A stretch of DNA of 64,000 nt from Nocardia wallacei (GTDB taxonomy: Bacteria > Actinomycetota > Actinomycetes > Mycobacteriales > Mycobacteriaceae): the NCBI RefSeq assembly GCF_014466955.1, contig NZ_AP023396.1, forward strand, positions 1,364,001 through 1,428,000, in the 5' to 3' direction. The position numbers and the translations under genes are program-made. The notes below the pieces were generated by a model. That model was not told the DNA's origin. It did not search any database and was given only the letters and a program-made list of their open reading frames with translations. Positions 27,101-33,509 of this stretch are shown piece after piece (within the stretch, counting starts at the first letter, position 1; each line of letters begins with the position of its first letter).

Positions 27101-27619
27101 GAGGGTGTAGCGGGCCGGTGCGAGCGGGAGCTCGGGATCGGGTTCCGGTGCAGCGTGGTGATCGGCGGGGAATTCGGCTGAGTCGTCGTCCGAACGGATC
27201 AGCGCGTCACCGTCGATGAACTGGTCCGGGTCGTCGTCGGACCACTCCGCGGGTAGTTCCGGCATCCGCCGCACCACGCTCGCGCGGTTCTCCTCGTCGG
27301 TATCGCCGCGCAGCAGAGTCGCGCAGCGGGCGGCGAACGTGCCGTCGAAGAACACGCCCCCGGCGATCGCGTCCGCTCCGTCGCGCAGGGCGGCGGCCGT
27401 CCGCTCGTGCGCCCGGCGCAGCGCCGCGACGGTCTCGGCCGCGGTGCCCGCCTCGGGCGCATCGACACCGGCCATGGCGAGTCCGGGCAGGTCGACGACC
27501 TCCACCGGTGCCACCAGACCCAGTTCGGCATCGAGCGCGCGCAGCAGCGCGAACTCGCAGTGCGCCGCCGCCACCAGGTCACCGGTGCTGCACACGACAC
27601 GATCACCGACCAGAATCAA
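24173..27619 (-). CDS. TM0106-type RecB-like nuclease / SF1 helicase-like ATPase with decayed motifs
   Basis: 1,148 residues. N-terminal part: VVCSTGDLVAAAHCEFALLRA opening and CGRCTACTTEL (three Cys, possible Fe-S or zinc site) followed by a helix-hairpin-helix (LRDAGITTVDRL), as in TM0106/RecB-like nucleases. C-terminal part is SF1 (Dna2/UPF1-like): intact Walker A QGPSGTGKT and RTWRMHP, but motif II is ADAGH instead of DEAGQ, motif III is GDPAPLP instead of GDPxQLP, motif V is FAGRE instead of FQGQE, and motif VI is TTVVSRA instead of NVAVSRA. The ATPase is therefore probably impaired. It stands alone with its own upstream gap (157 bp). A role in nucleic-acid processing is inferred from family only. 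Confidence 0.75.
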   Translation of the reverse strand: MILVGDRVVCSTGDLVAAAHCEFALLRALDAELGLVAPVEVVDLPGLAMAGVDAPEAGTAAETVAALRRAHERTAAALRDGADAIAGGVFFDGTFAARCATLLRGDTDEENRASVVRRMPELPAEWSDDDPDQFIDGDALIRSDDDSAEFPADHHAAPEPDPELPLAPARYTLHGSARAEAPIATLLELAACAEMLGHMGFRVDPALRVRHPDGSVAQYPLADAARVYTARRRRLAAVLDAKQNELLPVQWGDRRYLACGRCTACTTELVTGRDLLLVAGMRPTVRAQLRDAGITTVDRLVQSDAAVTRVATQTFAALRRQAETQVRSERTGNPVHVLTNAAALAALPVPSPGDVFLSLAGTPATVVGVGVLPARPPEESEEAAAILFHAFGLHDDPAALLEFLADRQQRHPELRIYHYRSPARPLLAELCARCGADEEISDDLLGALVDLYPIVRSALVVGERSYDLANLGGLLGSESACGDPESECARIARLRDRLREMAAENDIRPAPAPRETPAEAPAAVEAALREFAFEGMAGAGRAETAASDGAPDPAGSRTPAQQAAGLMAAALGYRRRERQPLHWAHTDRLHRPIAEWADTPGVLVADWGSVDTKWHSTGHGPMRRYLKLTGRLGTGSAPPPGTAVRTLYDHPVPGMRAVPGRRATAAATVLGCALDDNFDDTVRVEELLPEGCAPYDDLPVAIVPGLPGRDENIEAALEFAAHHLLMTLPEIPATAAFDLLLRRPPRLRTAAALPEVFGDHAAAVTAAVLDLDDSYVAVQGPSGTGKTDTAARVIERLVTRYKWRVGVVAQSHWAVEEVLDGLVRVGVLPELVAKSDARAVAPEWLSIAPDRYPRFLDNAVNGCVIGGLPSDFADADRVAPGGLDLLVVADAGHLPLADAVAAAASARNLLLLGDPAPLPTHGAHPEPVHESALGRLVGEGPTLPPEFGYFLDRTWRMHPRLCEPVSRLRYGGRLRSTETVTLARDLDGVPPGVRSIPVEHHGNGTESAEEAREIVRRVRGLLGLPWRQGAVTRRLHPHDILVVTPYHAQAARIRTLLSRARIEDVLVGTAERFAGREAAVVLVSMTSSSPAEAPHGIETLLSRHWLTTVVSRALWSALVVHSPLLTEYLPETREQLTDLAAFLELVSP

Positions 27620-27776
27620 TCGCGGCCCTCCTGCGCCTCGGACACCCGCACCCGGCCGTCGCGTTCTTGTGTGCCGAGTCGCGACTCAGCGTAATCAGTC
27701 GAGGTAGAACGGCGTGGCGTGAGGGGGGCGTGTCGTCGTATGGTCTGGGCGGGGGCGCGGGAGGAAGGACATCGGA

Positions 27777-28607
27777 GTGCAGACCGGCCAGCCGAGCCGA
27801 ACCGCGTTGAGCGCCGCGTGGTATCGCGCCGAACACCAAGAACTCGACGGCGGACGTATCTTCCGCGATCCACTGGCGCGTGCGATGGTGGGCGACGGCG
27901 CGGGTCCGGTCGCGGAATACCTGCCCACGGACACACACGAGCGTATGCGCGGCTTCCTCGCGGCCCGTTCGCGTTTCGCCGAGGACGCCCTGGCGGAGGC
28001 GGTCGCGGCCGGAACCGGTCAGGTGGTGATCCTCGGCGCCGGTCTGGACACCTTCGCCTACCGCAACCCCTTTCCCGCCGTGCGGGTGTTCGAGGTCGAT
28101 CATCCCGATACGCAGGCATGGAAACGAGAACGGCTGGCGCGCGCCGATATCCGGATCCCCGCCTCGGTCACCTACGTTCCGGTCGACTTCGAACACGACC
28201 GCTCGGACACCGCGCTGTACGCGGCCGGTCTGGACCCGGCACGGCGGGTTTTCGTGATCTGGCTGGGCGTGACGGTCTATCTGACGCTGGCCGCGATCGA
28301 ACAGACCCTCGCGCAGCTCGCCCGCATGGCCCCGGGCAGCCGGGTCGTCTTCGACTACGGCGCGCCGATGTCCGCGCCGAGTCCGGAGGTGCGGGCGTTG
28401 GTCGAGGAGCGCATGCGCAGGCTCGCGGCCATCGGGGAGAGCTGGATCAGCTTCTTCACACCGGGAGAGATCGAGCGGCTGCTCGCCGATCACGGACTGG
28501 AGGTGGAGGAGGACGTGCTCGCCGCCGACCTCTCGCTGCGCTACCTGGGCCTGGAGGCGACCAGCGGAGCGGGGCCGCATCTGGTCCGTGCGCGGGTGCC
28601 GGGCTGA
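27777..28607 (+). CDS. Class I SAM-dependent methyltransferase (TIGR00027 / leucine-carboxyl-methyltransferase-like)
   Basis: 276 residues from GTG 27777, with GAGGAAGGA (27761-27769) upstream. The family pattern is complete: SRTALSAAWYRA at the N-terminus, RDPLARAMVG, SRFAEDALAEAV, the SAM-binding VVILGAGLDTFAYR, FEVDHPDTQAWKRERL, and the C-terminal SLRYLG. These proteins are numerous in mycobacteria and nocardiae and are called putative O-methyltransferases. It heads a run of five same-strand genes with short gaps (18, 24, -8, 45 nt) ending in an EspG-like protein, so it may modify a product of that locus; that link is inference. Confidence 0.9.
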   Translation: MQTGQPSRTALSAAWYRAEHQELDGGRIFRDPLARAMVGDGAGPVAEYLPTDTHERMRGFLAARSRFAEDALAEAVAAGTGQVVILGAGLDTFAYRNPFPAVRVFEVDHPDTQAWKRERLARADIRIPASVTYVPVDFEHDRSDTALYAAGLDPARRVFVIWLGVTVYLTLAAIEQTLAQLARMAPGSRVVFDYGAPMSAPSPEVRALVEERMRRLAAIGESWISFFTPGEIERLLADHGLEVEEDVLAADLSLRYLGLEATSGAGPHLVRARVPG

Positions 28608-28625
28608 CGCGGAAGGGATTGCGGG

Positions 28626-29249
28626 ATGCCCTTTTTCGACGGAGCCCGGGGCCGTCTGCACTATCGGCGCTGGGTGGTGGAGCGGCCGCGGGCGGTGCTC
28701 GCGCTGCTGCCGGGCACCGGTCAGCACAGCGGTCACTACCACCGCTTCGCCCGGGGTCTGGCCGCCGCATCGATCGAGGCGTGGGCGCTCGATGTGCCGG
28801 GCCAGGGTCTGAGCGAGGGTGATCCGCGCGCGCCCGGCACCCCCGCCGAACTGGCCCCCGACGCGCACGCGTTCGTCACGCTGGTGCGCTCCGGCCGTCC
28901 CGGGACCCCGCTGATCCTGGCCGGTCACTCGCTCGGCGCGGCCACCGCGCTGACCGCGCTGCCGGACTGCGCCGGTCTCGTCCTCAGCGGGACCCCGCGC
29001 CGGGCGATCGAATCCGGCCCGGTGTTGCCGCCGAGTTTGCCGGTCCTGTTGCTGCACGGCGCGGACGATCGCCGTGCCCCTATCGATCCGATTCGGGACT
29101 GGACGAGGCGGGCGCAATCGGTAGGGTTGCGGTTGCGCGAGTATGCCGATGCCGGGCACGATCTGCTGCACGAACCGGTGCAGACACGAGTCACCGCCGA
29201 CATCGTGGAGTGGATCCAGGGCGTCGTCGCGGAACCGGTGCGCCCGTGA
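28626..29249 (+). CDS. Alpha/beta hydrolase (serine hydrolase, monoacylglycerol-lipase-like)
   Basis: 207 residues, short for the fold because the cap domain is small. Nucleophile elbow GHSLGA (Ser102), acid in LLHGADDRRAP (Asp147 or 148), and His178 in ADAGHDLLHE complete the triad. The oxyanion region is LPGTGQHSG. YHRFARGLAAASIEAWALDVPGQGLSEG is typical of monoglyceride-lipase-like enzymes. No signal peptide, so cytoplasmic. Second gene of the 27.8-31.8 kb run, 18 nt after the methyltransferase. Substrate not determinable; an ester or lipid is likely. Confidence 0.88.
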   Translation: MPFFDGARGRLHYRRWVVERPRAVLALLPGTGQHSGHYHRFARGLAAASIEAWALDVPGQGLSEGDPRAPGTPAELAPDAHAFVTLVRSGRPGTPLILAGHSLGAATALTALPDCAGLVLSGTPRRAIESGPVLPPSLPVLLLHGADDRRAPIDPIRDWTRRAQSVGLRLREYADAGHDLLHEPVQTRVTADIVEWIQGVVAEPVRP

Positions 29250-29273
29250 TGTGAGCACGAGAAAGGGGGACCG

Positions 29274-29684
29274 GTGCGATCGCAAGAACCGGGGGACCTG
29301 CGTAGTGATGTCGCGGCCCTGACCCAGGCGGTCGACGACGGTCGACTGTGGATCGACGGCGTGCTCGTCGCCGAGGGCGTGCACGAGCGCTGCGCCCGAC
29401 GTTACGAACAACTCGCCGACCAGGTGGAGCAACAGATCCGGACGCTGCGCGCGGCCGCGTCGCTGCCCGGATTCGGCGGCTTCGAATCGGGCAACGCGCT
29501 GCGCCGCGGCTTCGAGGACAAGGCGGCGCAGGGCGCGGAAAAGCTCCAGGAGTACGCCGACGCCGCCCGGCAGCTGGCGCAGGCGCTGCGCGCGGCCGCC
29601 GCTGCCTATACCGACGGCGACGCGGAGATGTCCGCGGTCATCGGTCGCGTCGGCGCGGAGACGGTGGGGGTGGGCCATGCGTAG
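29274..29684 (+). CDS. Small helical protein with type VII secretion YxxxD motif (EspC/PE-like)
   Basis: 136 residues from GTG 29274 with GAAAGGGGGA upstream. After an N-terminal segment, residues from about 35 to 120 form long helices with heptad-like Leu/Ala spacing (RRYEQLADQVEQQIRTL, and EKLQEYADAARQLAQALRAA). The end of the second helix carries YTDGD, matching the YxxxD/E general signal of type VII (ESX) substrates such as EspC. Its stop overlaps the next gene by 8 nt, and that partner has a WxG turn, a gene pair arrangement like PE/PPE. An EspG-like chaperone follows. A secreted or cell-surface role is inferred; no experimental assignment is possible here. Confidence 0.7.
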   Translation: MRSQEPGDLRSDVAALTQAVDDGRLWIDGVLVAEGVHERCARRYEQLADQVEQQIRTLRAAASLPGFGGFESGNALRRGFEDKAAQGAEKLQEYADAARQLAQALRAAAAAYTDGDAEMSAVIGRVGAETVGVGHA

Positions 29685-30981
29685 TCTCAGCGGAAATCAG
29701 GCCGCCGCACCGGATCCCGACTACTCGCCGACGGTCGAGGTCTTCGACCAGATGCGCTACGACGAGATCTATCGCGGTGTGCTGCAGATGAATCCGGAGG
29801 TGCTGACCGCCGGTCGGCAGGCCTGGCAGAACGCGGCCGCCGGGGTCGGTGACGCGGTCGCGCAGGCGCACGCGGAGATTCGCGGCGCCATCGCCGACGG
29901 CTGGCGCGGCAGCGCCGCCCAGCAGGCCGCCGCCGCGATGCAGGCGTTCGAGCAGCTCGGGCAGCACGTGGCCGATGTGATGTCGGCGGTCGCGCAACGG
30001 CTCGGGCAGGCCAACGACGCCGCCGAGACGCTGCGCGGTGCGGTGTCGCGGCCGGTGGACGTGGGCGCGGATCTGGAAGCGGCACTGCTGGATCCGAAGC
30101 GCGCCACGCTCAACGTCGCCGCCCAGAAGCAGGCCGAGGGCGTGCGCCAGGACGTGGTCCGGGTGATGGACACGGTGTACGCGGGCGCGTTCGTGCCGAC
30201 CGGCAACGGCGTGCCGGGGTTCCCGCAGGGCGGCATGTACCCCGCGCCCGAAGCGCCCGCGCCCGGTCCCGGCGTCGAGAGCGGTCCGGATGCGACCGAT
30301 TCGCTCGGCGGTCCGGACGCGGTTGCCACCGGTGGCCCGAATGCGACTGCGCCACAGGCGGCCGACGGCGAGCAGCCGACCGAATCCGAACCAGGCTCCG
30401 GTGCGCCGGCCGAGCCGGGTGACCACGCCGTGACTCCGGCCGCGGCCGCGCCCCTCGCACCCGCCGCGGCGACGGCGCCCGCCGCCGCGGCCGCCACCGA
30501 GCCCGCGGTGGCACCGGCGTCCGACCGTCCGGCGACGGCTCCGGCGAGCGTCGCGAACACCGTTGCGCCGCAACAGGTCTCGGCCCCGTCCGCCGCGGCT
30601 GCGCTCGCGCCGGGCCAGGTTCCGGTGGCGCCGCGCCGGGCCGCCGGGGCGGCGACCAGGGCGCAGAACTCCGACGATCAGCGCAAGCGCGAGGAGCAGG
30701 AGCAGCGCCACGAACCGACCTCCGACGCCGTGGGTGGAATGGGCGCCGGTGTGGTCGGCGGTCTCGCGGGCAGCGCGCTGGCCGCCGGTGACGCCGTCCG
30801 CTCCGGAACGGGTGTCCCGGTGCCCCCCAAGCGTTCCCAGTACGACGAGGACGACGACGAGGAGTACTACGATTTCGACGAACCGACCTACCTGGAGCCG
30901 GCCGAGCCCGGCACCGAGCTGGTAGGTCAGCTCGATCCGACCACGCCGCCGGTGGTCGGCGAATGGGCCGAGGACTACTGA
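29677..30981 (+). CDS. WXG/PPE-like protein with long Ala/Pro region and acidic C-terminus
   Basis: 434 residues. Residues about 20-130 form a helical hairpin with the WxG-type turn DGWRGSAAQQAAAAMQAF; residues 180-320 are a Pro/Ala/Gly/Thr-rich low-complexity region; about 345-365 is a Gly-rich hydrophobic stretch (GGMGAGVVGGLAGSALAAG); and the C-terminus is strongly acidic with Tyr (YDEDDDEEYYDFDEPTYLEP). It overlaps the YxxxD gene by 8 nt and precedes EspG. The domain order matches ESX-associated PPE- or EspA/EspB-type proteins seen in nocardiae. No signal peptide is present, consistent with type VII export. No secretion machinery gene (EccC, EccD, MycP) lies in the window. Confidence 0.72.
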   Translation: MRSLSGNQAAAPDPDYSPTVEVFDQMRYDEIYRGVLQMNPEVLTAGRQAWQNAAAGVGDAVAQAHAEIRGAIADGWRGSAAQQAAAAMQAFEQLGQHVADVMSAVAQRLGQANDAAETLRGAVSRPVDVGADLEAALLDPKRATLNVAAQKQAEGVRQDVVRVMDTVYAGAFVPTGNGVPGFPQGGMYPAPEAPAPGPGVESGPDATDSLGGPDAVATGGPNATAPQAADGEQPTESEPGSGAPAEPGDHAVTPAAAAPLAPAAATAPAAAAATEPAVAPASDRPATAPASVANTVAPQQVSAPSAAAALAPGQVPVAPRRAAGAATRAQNSDDQRKREEQEQRHEPTSDAVGGMGAGVVGGLAGSALAAGDAVRSGTGVPVPPKRSQYDEDDDEEYYDFDEPTYLEPAEPGTELVGQLDPTTPPVVGEWAEDY

Positions 30982-30988
30982 CGCCCGG

Positions 30989-31030
30989 ATGAACGAGATC
31001 TCGACGACCGCGGCGGGCCGCCGCCGGTGA
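30989..31030 (+). other. 13-codon mini-ORF overlapping the espG-like start codon
   Basis: ATG at 30989 opens a 13-codon frame (MNEISTTAAGRRR) whose TGA stop (31028-31030) overlaps the GTG start of the EspG gene (31027-31029). Such GTGA overlaps couple translation. There is no good Shine-Dalgarno for the mini-ORF, so it may be chance. Confidence 0.25.
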
Positions 31031-31785
31031 GATGGACCCTCACCCCGGACCAGTTCGCGCTGGCCTGGGAGCGGACCGACGGCGACCGGATCCCGTATCC
31101 GCTGGCGGTGCGGCTGTCCGCCCGTGACAGTGCCGAACGCGCCGCCCAGTTGCCCGCCCTGCGCGAGTGGTGCGACAACACGCTGGACCCGGATCTGGCG
31201 GCGGCCCTGCGGGTGCTGTCGCACCCGGCGATCCAGGTGGAGGTGCTCGGCGAGCACGGCCCGCCCGGACAGGTGCAGCCGGTGCGCGTGCTCGGCGCGG
31301 TCGCCGGGCAGGTCACGGTGGTCGCCGCGCAGCGCGCCGGAGCCACCCCCGACCGCGGCGGCGACGTCCGGCTGTTCGTCGGAACCCCGAAAGTCCTTGC
31401 GGCGCGCGTGGTCTCGGTGCTGCCGGAGAATTCCCCCGGTACCGGGCCGCGGCATACCGCACCCCTGGACCGGGTGCGGGAGGACAGCCGGGATCTCGTG
31501 ACGGTGCCGGTCGCGGGGCCCACGATCTCGGCGCGGATGCGGCGGCTGCTCCGGCAACCCCGCGACGGTATCGGCCAGATCGTCGTCTCGGCCCGCCGCG
31601 CCGACGAGACCATGCGCCCCCTCGGCGTACTCTGCTGGATCGATGTCGCCGGCGACGGCCGCTACACGGTGCGCACCCGCGCCGAGGTCGATATCGTCCC
31701 GGTGAACGCCGAGGCATTCGCGGCTCAGCTCCGCCCCTTGATCGCCGCGGCGGAACGATTGGTCGCCGAGCCCGTCGACTGGTGA
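31027..31785 (+). CDS. EspG family type VII secretion chaperone
   Basis: 252 residues. EspG features are present: the opening strand WTLTPDQFALAWERTDGDRIPYPL, the central sheet with AIQVEVLGEHGPPGQVQPVRVLGAVAGQVTVVAAQ and VRLFVGTPKVLAARVVSVLP, and the C-terminal GVLCWIDVAGDGRYTVRTR strand pair. EspG proteins bind the tip of PE/PPE heterodimers in the cytoplasm and keep them soluble for ESX export. Its position right after a YxxxD protein and a WxG protein supports that role here. GTG 31027 is used; no longer start is in frame nearby. It ends 4 bp from the convergent phosphoribosyltransferase. Confidence 0.82.
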   Translation: MRWTLTPDQFALAWERTDGDRIPYPLAVRLSARDSAERAAQLPALREWCDNTLDPDLAAALRVLSHPAIQVEVLGEHGPPGQVQPVRVLGAVAGQVTVVAAQRAGATPDRGGDVRLFVGTPKVLAARVVSVLPENSPGTGPRHTAPLDRVREDSRDLVTVPVAGPTISARMRRLLRQPRDGIGQIVVSARRADETMRPLGVLCWIDVAGDGRYTVRTRAEVDIVPVNAEAFAAQLRPLIAAAERLVAEPVDW

Positions 31786-31789
31786 GCGG

Positions 31790-32425
31790 TCAGGGAACGC
31801 CCGACCGGATGATGTCGATCACCTCGTCGTCGCTGAGTTGATGGAAATCCTCGTAGGCGCCACCGACGCCGCCGAGCACACGGGGCACCAGGGGACAGAC
31901 GGTGTCGTCGGCGAGCTTGCCGACTCGGTGCAGGGCCTCGGGCGAGGAGACGGGTACCGCCACCGTGATCCGGCGGGGCTCGAGCAGGCGGATGATGCGG
32001 CACGCCACCGCGACGGTGGCGCCGGTGGCCATGCCGTCGTCGACGATCACCACCGTACGGTCGCGCGGTGCGACCGGCGGTGCGTGTGCGCGCAGAATCC
32101 GTTGGCGCCGTTGCAGTTCCGCGCGCTCCAGGTCCTCGGTCTCGGCCAGCTGGGCCGGTGTCACCTCGGTGTGATCGACCACGTCCTGGTTCAGGACCCG
32201 CAGCCCGCCCTCGCCGATCGCGCCCATCGCCAGCTCGGGCTGCCACGGCACGCCCAGTTTGCGCACCAGCAGAATGTCGAGATCGCCGCCGATCACCGCG
32301 CGCACCGCGGCCGCGACCGGCACCCCGCCGCGCGGCAGTCCGAGCACCAGCGGGTCCGACGCCCGCAGGTGCAGTAGCGACTCACCCAGCGCGCGACCGG
32401 CGGTGGCGCGATCCGGATAGATCAT
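31790..32425 (-). CDS. Phosphoribosyltransferase domain protein (canonical PRPP loop)
   Basis: 211 residues. The PRPP-binding loop is intact: TVVIVDDGMATGAT (two acidic residues followed by GxATGxT). The N-terminal LGLPRGGVPVAAAVRAVIGGDLDILLVRKLGVPWQPELAMGAIGEGG is typical of the stand-alone phosphoribosyltransferases that in actinobacteria often accompany dienelactone-hydrolase or universal-stress genes. The substrate base or nucleoside is unknown. It is a paralogue of the gene at 45263-45937, which has the same domain plan but a lost PRPP loop. Single gene with ATG start; it is followed by the nitrilase-family gene on the same strand upstream (32-bp gap), so they may be co-transcribed. Confidence 0.88.
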   Translation of the reverse strand: MIYPDRATAGRALGESLLHLRASDPLVLGLPRGGVPVAAAVRAVIGGDLDILLVRKLGVPWQPELAMGAIGEGGLRVLNQDVVDHTEVTPAQLAETEDLERAELQRRQRILRAHAPPVAPRDRTVVIVDDGMATGATVAVACRIIRLLEPRRITVAVPVSSPEALHRVGKLADDTVCPLVPRVLGGVGGAYEDFHQLSDDEVIDIIRSGVP

Positions 32426-32457
32426 GGCGCACCCAGTCTAGCCGTTCGCCCTGGTCG

Positions 32458-33447
32458 CTACCCGGGCTCGACGGTGAACCGGCGCAGCGACAGGCTCGGA
32501 TTCGTGGCTCGGACCTGCTCGAGGTGCGCGAGATCGACTCGGGCGGTGGCGATTCCGGATGTCTCGCCGAGTTCGGCCAGCAACGTGCCCGCCGGGTCCA
32601 CGATCATCGACGCACCCGCACCGCGCGGCCCGGCCTGATCGGCGGCGGCGACGTAGACGGTGTTCTCGATCGCGCGGGCGCGCAGCAGCGTCGTCCACTG
32701 GTCGACCTTGGCCGGGCCCGGAATCCATTGCGCCGCAAGCAGCAACACGTGCGCCCCGGCCGCGGCGACGCGTCGGCAGCCCTCGGGGAAACGCAGGTCG
32801 AAACAGGTCTGCAGCCCGAACACCACGCCGTCGACGGTGAAGACCGCCGGATCGGTGATCTCGCCCGGCAGCACCACCTCCGACTCCCGGAAGCCGAAGG
32901 CGTCGTACAGATGCACCTTGCGGTACACAGCCGCGAACTCCGCGTCCGGGCCCGCCGCGACGAGCGTGTTGTAGATGTGCTCGGCCGCCCCGCCGCCTGG
33001 CGCCTCCGCCACCCCCGCCACCAGGTGCACGCCGAATTCCGCGGCCAGCCCGCGCAAGCTGTCGACCCACGGCCCGGTGATCGGTTCCGCGGCGTCGATC
33101 ACCCGCCGGTCCAGCCGGGTCACCGCGAACATCGAGTACTCCGGCGCGACCACGACCCGCGCGCCGTGCTCGGCCGCCGCGCGCACCTGCTCGCGCAGCA
33201 TCGCCAGGTTCGCGTCCTTGTCGGTGTAGGGGGCGAACTGCACCACCGCGACATCGACGGACCGGGCCGGTTCGGCAGCCTCGGCGGGCGCGGTGCCACC
33301 GCCGGGTTCCGGCCCGGCGGCGGTCGACGGCCGGGGTGCGCCCATGGCCGTCGCGCCCGAGTAGCTGACGACCACCGATGTCGCGTCACCGGCGGAGTGC
33401 GCGGGTGTGCCGGTGATGCCGGGCACGGTCGGCTCGTGCGGTTGCAT
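32458..33447 (-). CDS. Carbon-nitrogen hydrolase (nitrilase superfamily)
   Basis: 329 residues from ATG 33447. The Glu-Lys-Cys triad is present: Glu in VVVAPEYSMF, Lys in VYRKVHLYDAFGFRES, and Cys in GLQTCFDLRFPE. The core begins at VDVAVVQFAPYTDKDANL; the about 65 residues before it are Pro/Ala-rich and may not be translated, in which case an internal ATG (for example before GAPRPS near 33346) is the true start. GTG 33456 is another option. The family hydrolyses amides, carbamoyl compounds or nitriles; the exact substrate is unknown. Divergent from the DEAD-box gene that starts at 33510; the 62-bp gap must contain both promoters. Confidence 0.85.
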   Translation of the reverse strand: MQPHEPTVPGITGTPAHSAGDATSVVVSYSGATAMGAPRPSTAAGPEPGGGTAPAEAAEPARSVDVAVVQFAPYTDKDANLAMLREQVRAAAEHGARVVVAPEYSMFAVTRLDRRVIDAAEPITGPWVDSLRGLAAEFGVHLVAGVAEAPGGGAAEHIYNTLVAAGPDAEFAAVYRKVHLYDAFGFRESEVVLPGEITDPAVFTVDGVVFGLQTCFDLRFPEGCRRVAAAGAHVLLLAAQWIPGPAKVDQWTTLLRARAIENTVYVAAADQAGPRGAGASMIVDPAGTLLAELGETSGIATARVDLAHLEQVRATNPSLSLRRFTVEPG

Positions 33448-33509
33448 AGGTCTCACCGTATTGGCCCGAGGGTCGGGGCGGCCACCGCCACGAAGTAAAG
33501 TACTGGTCA

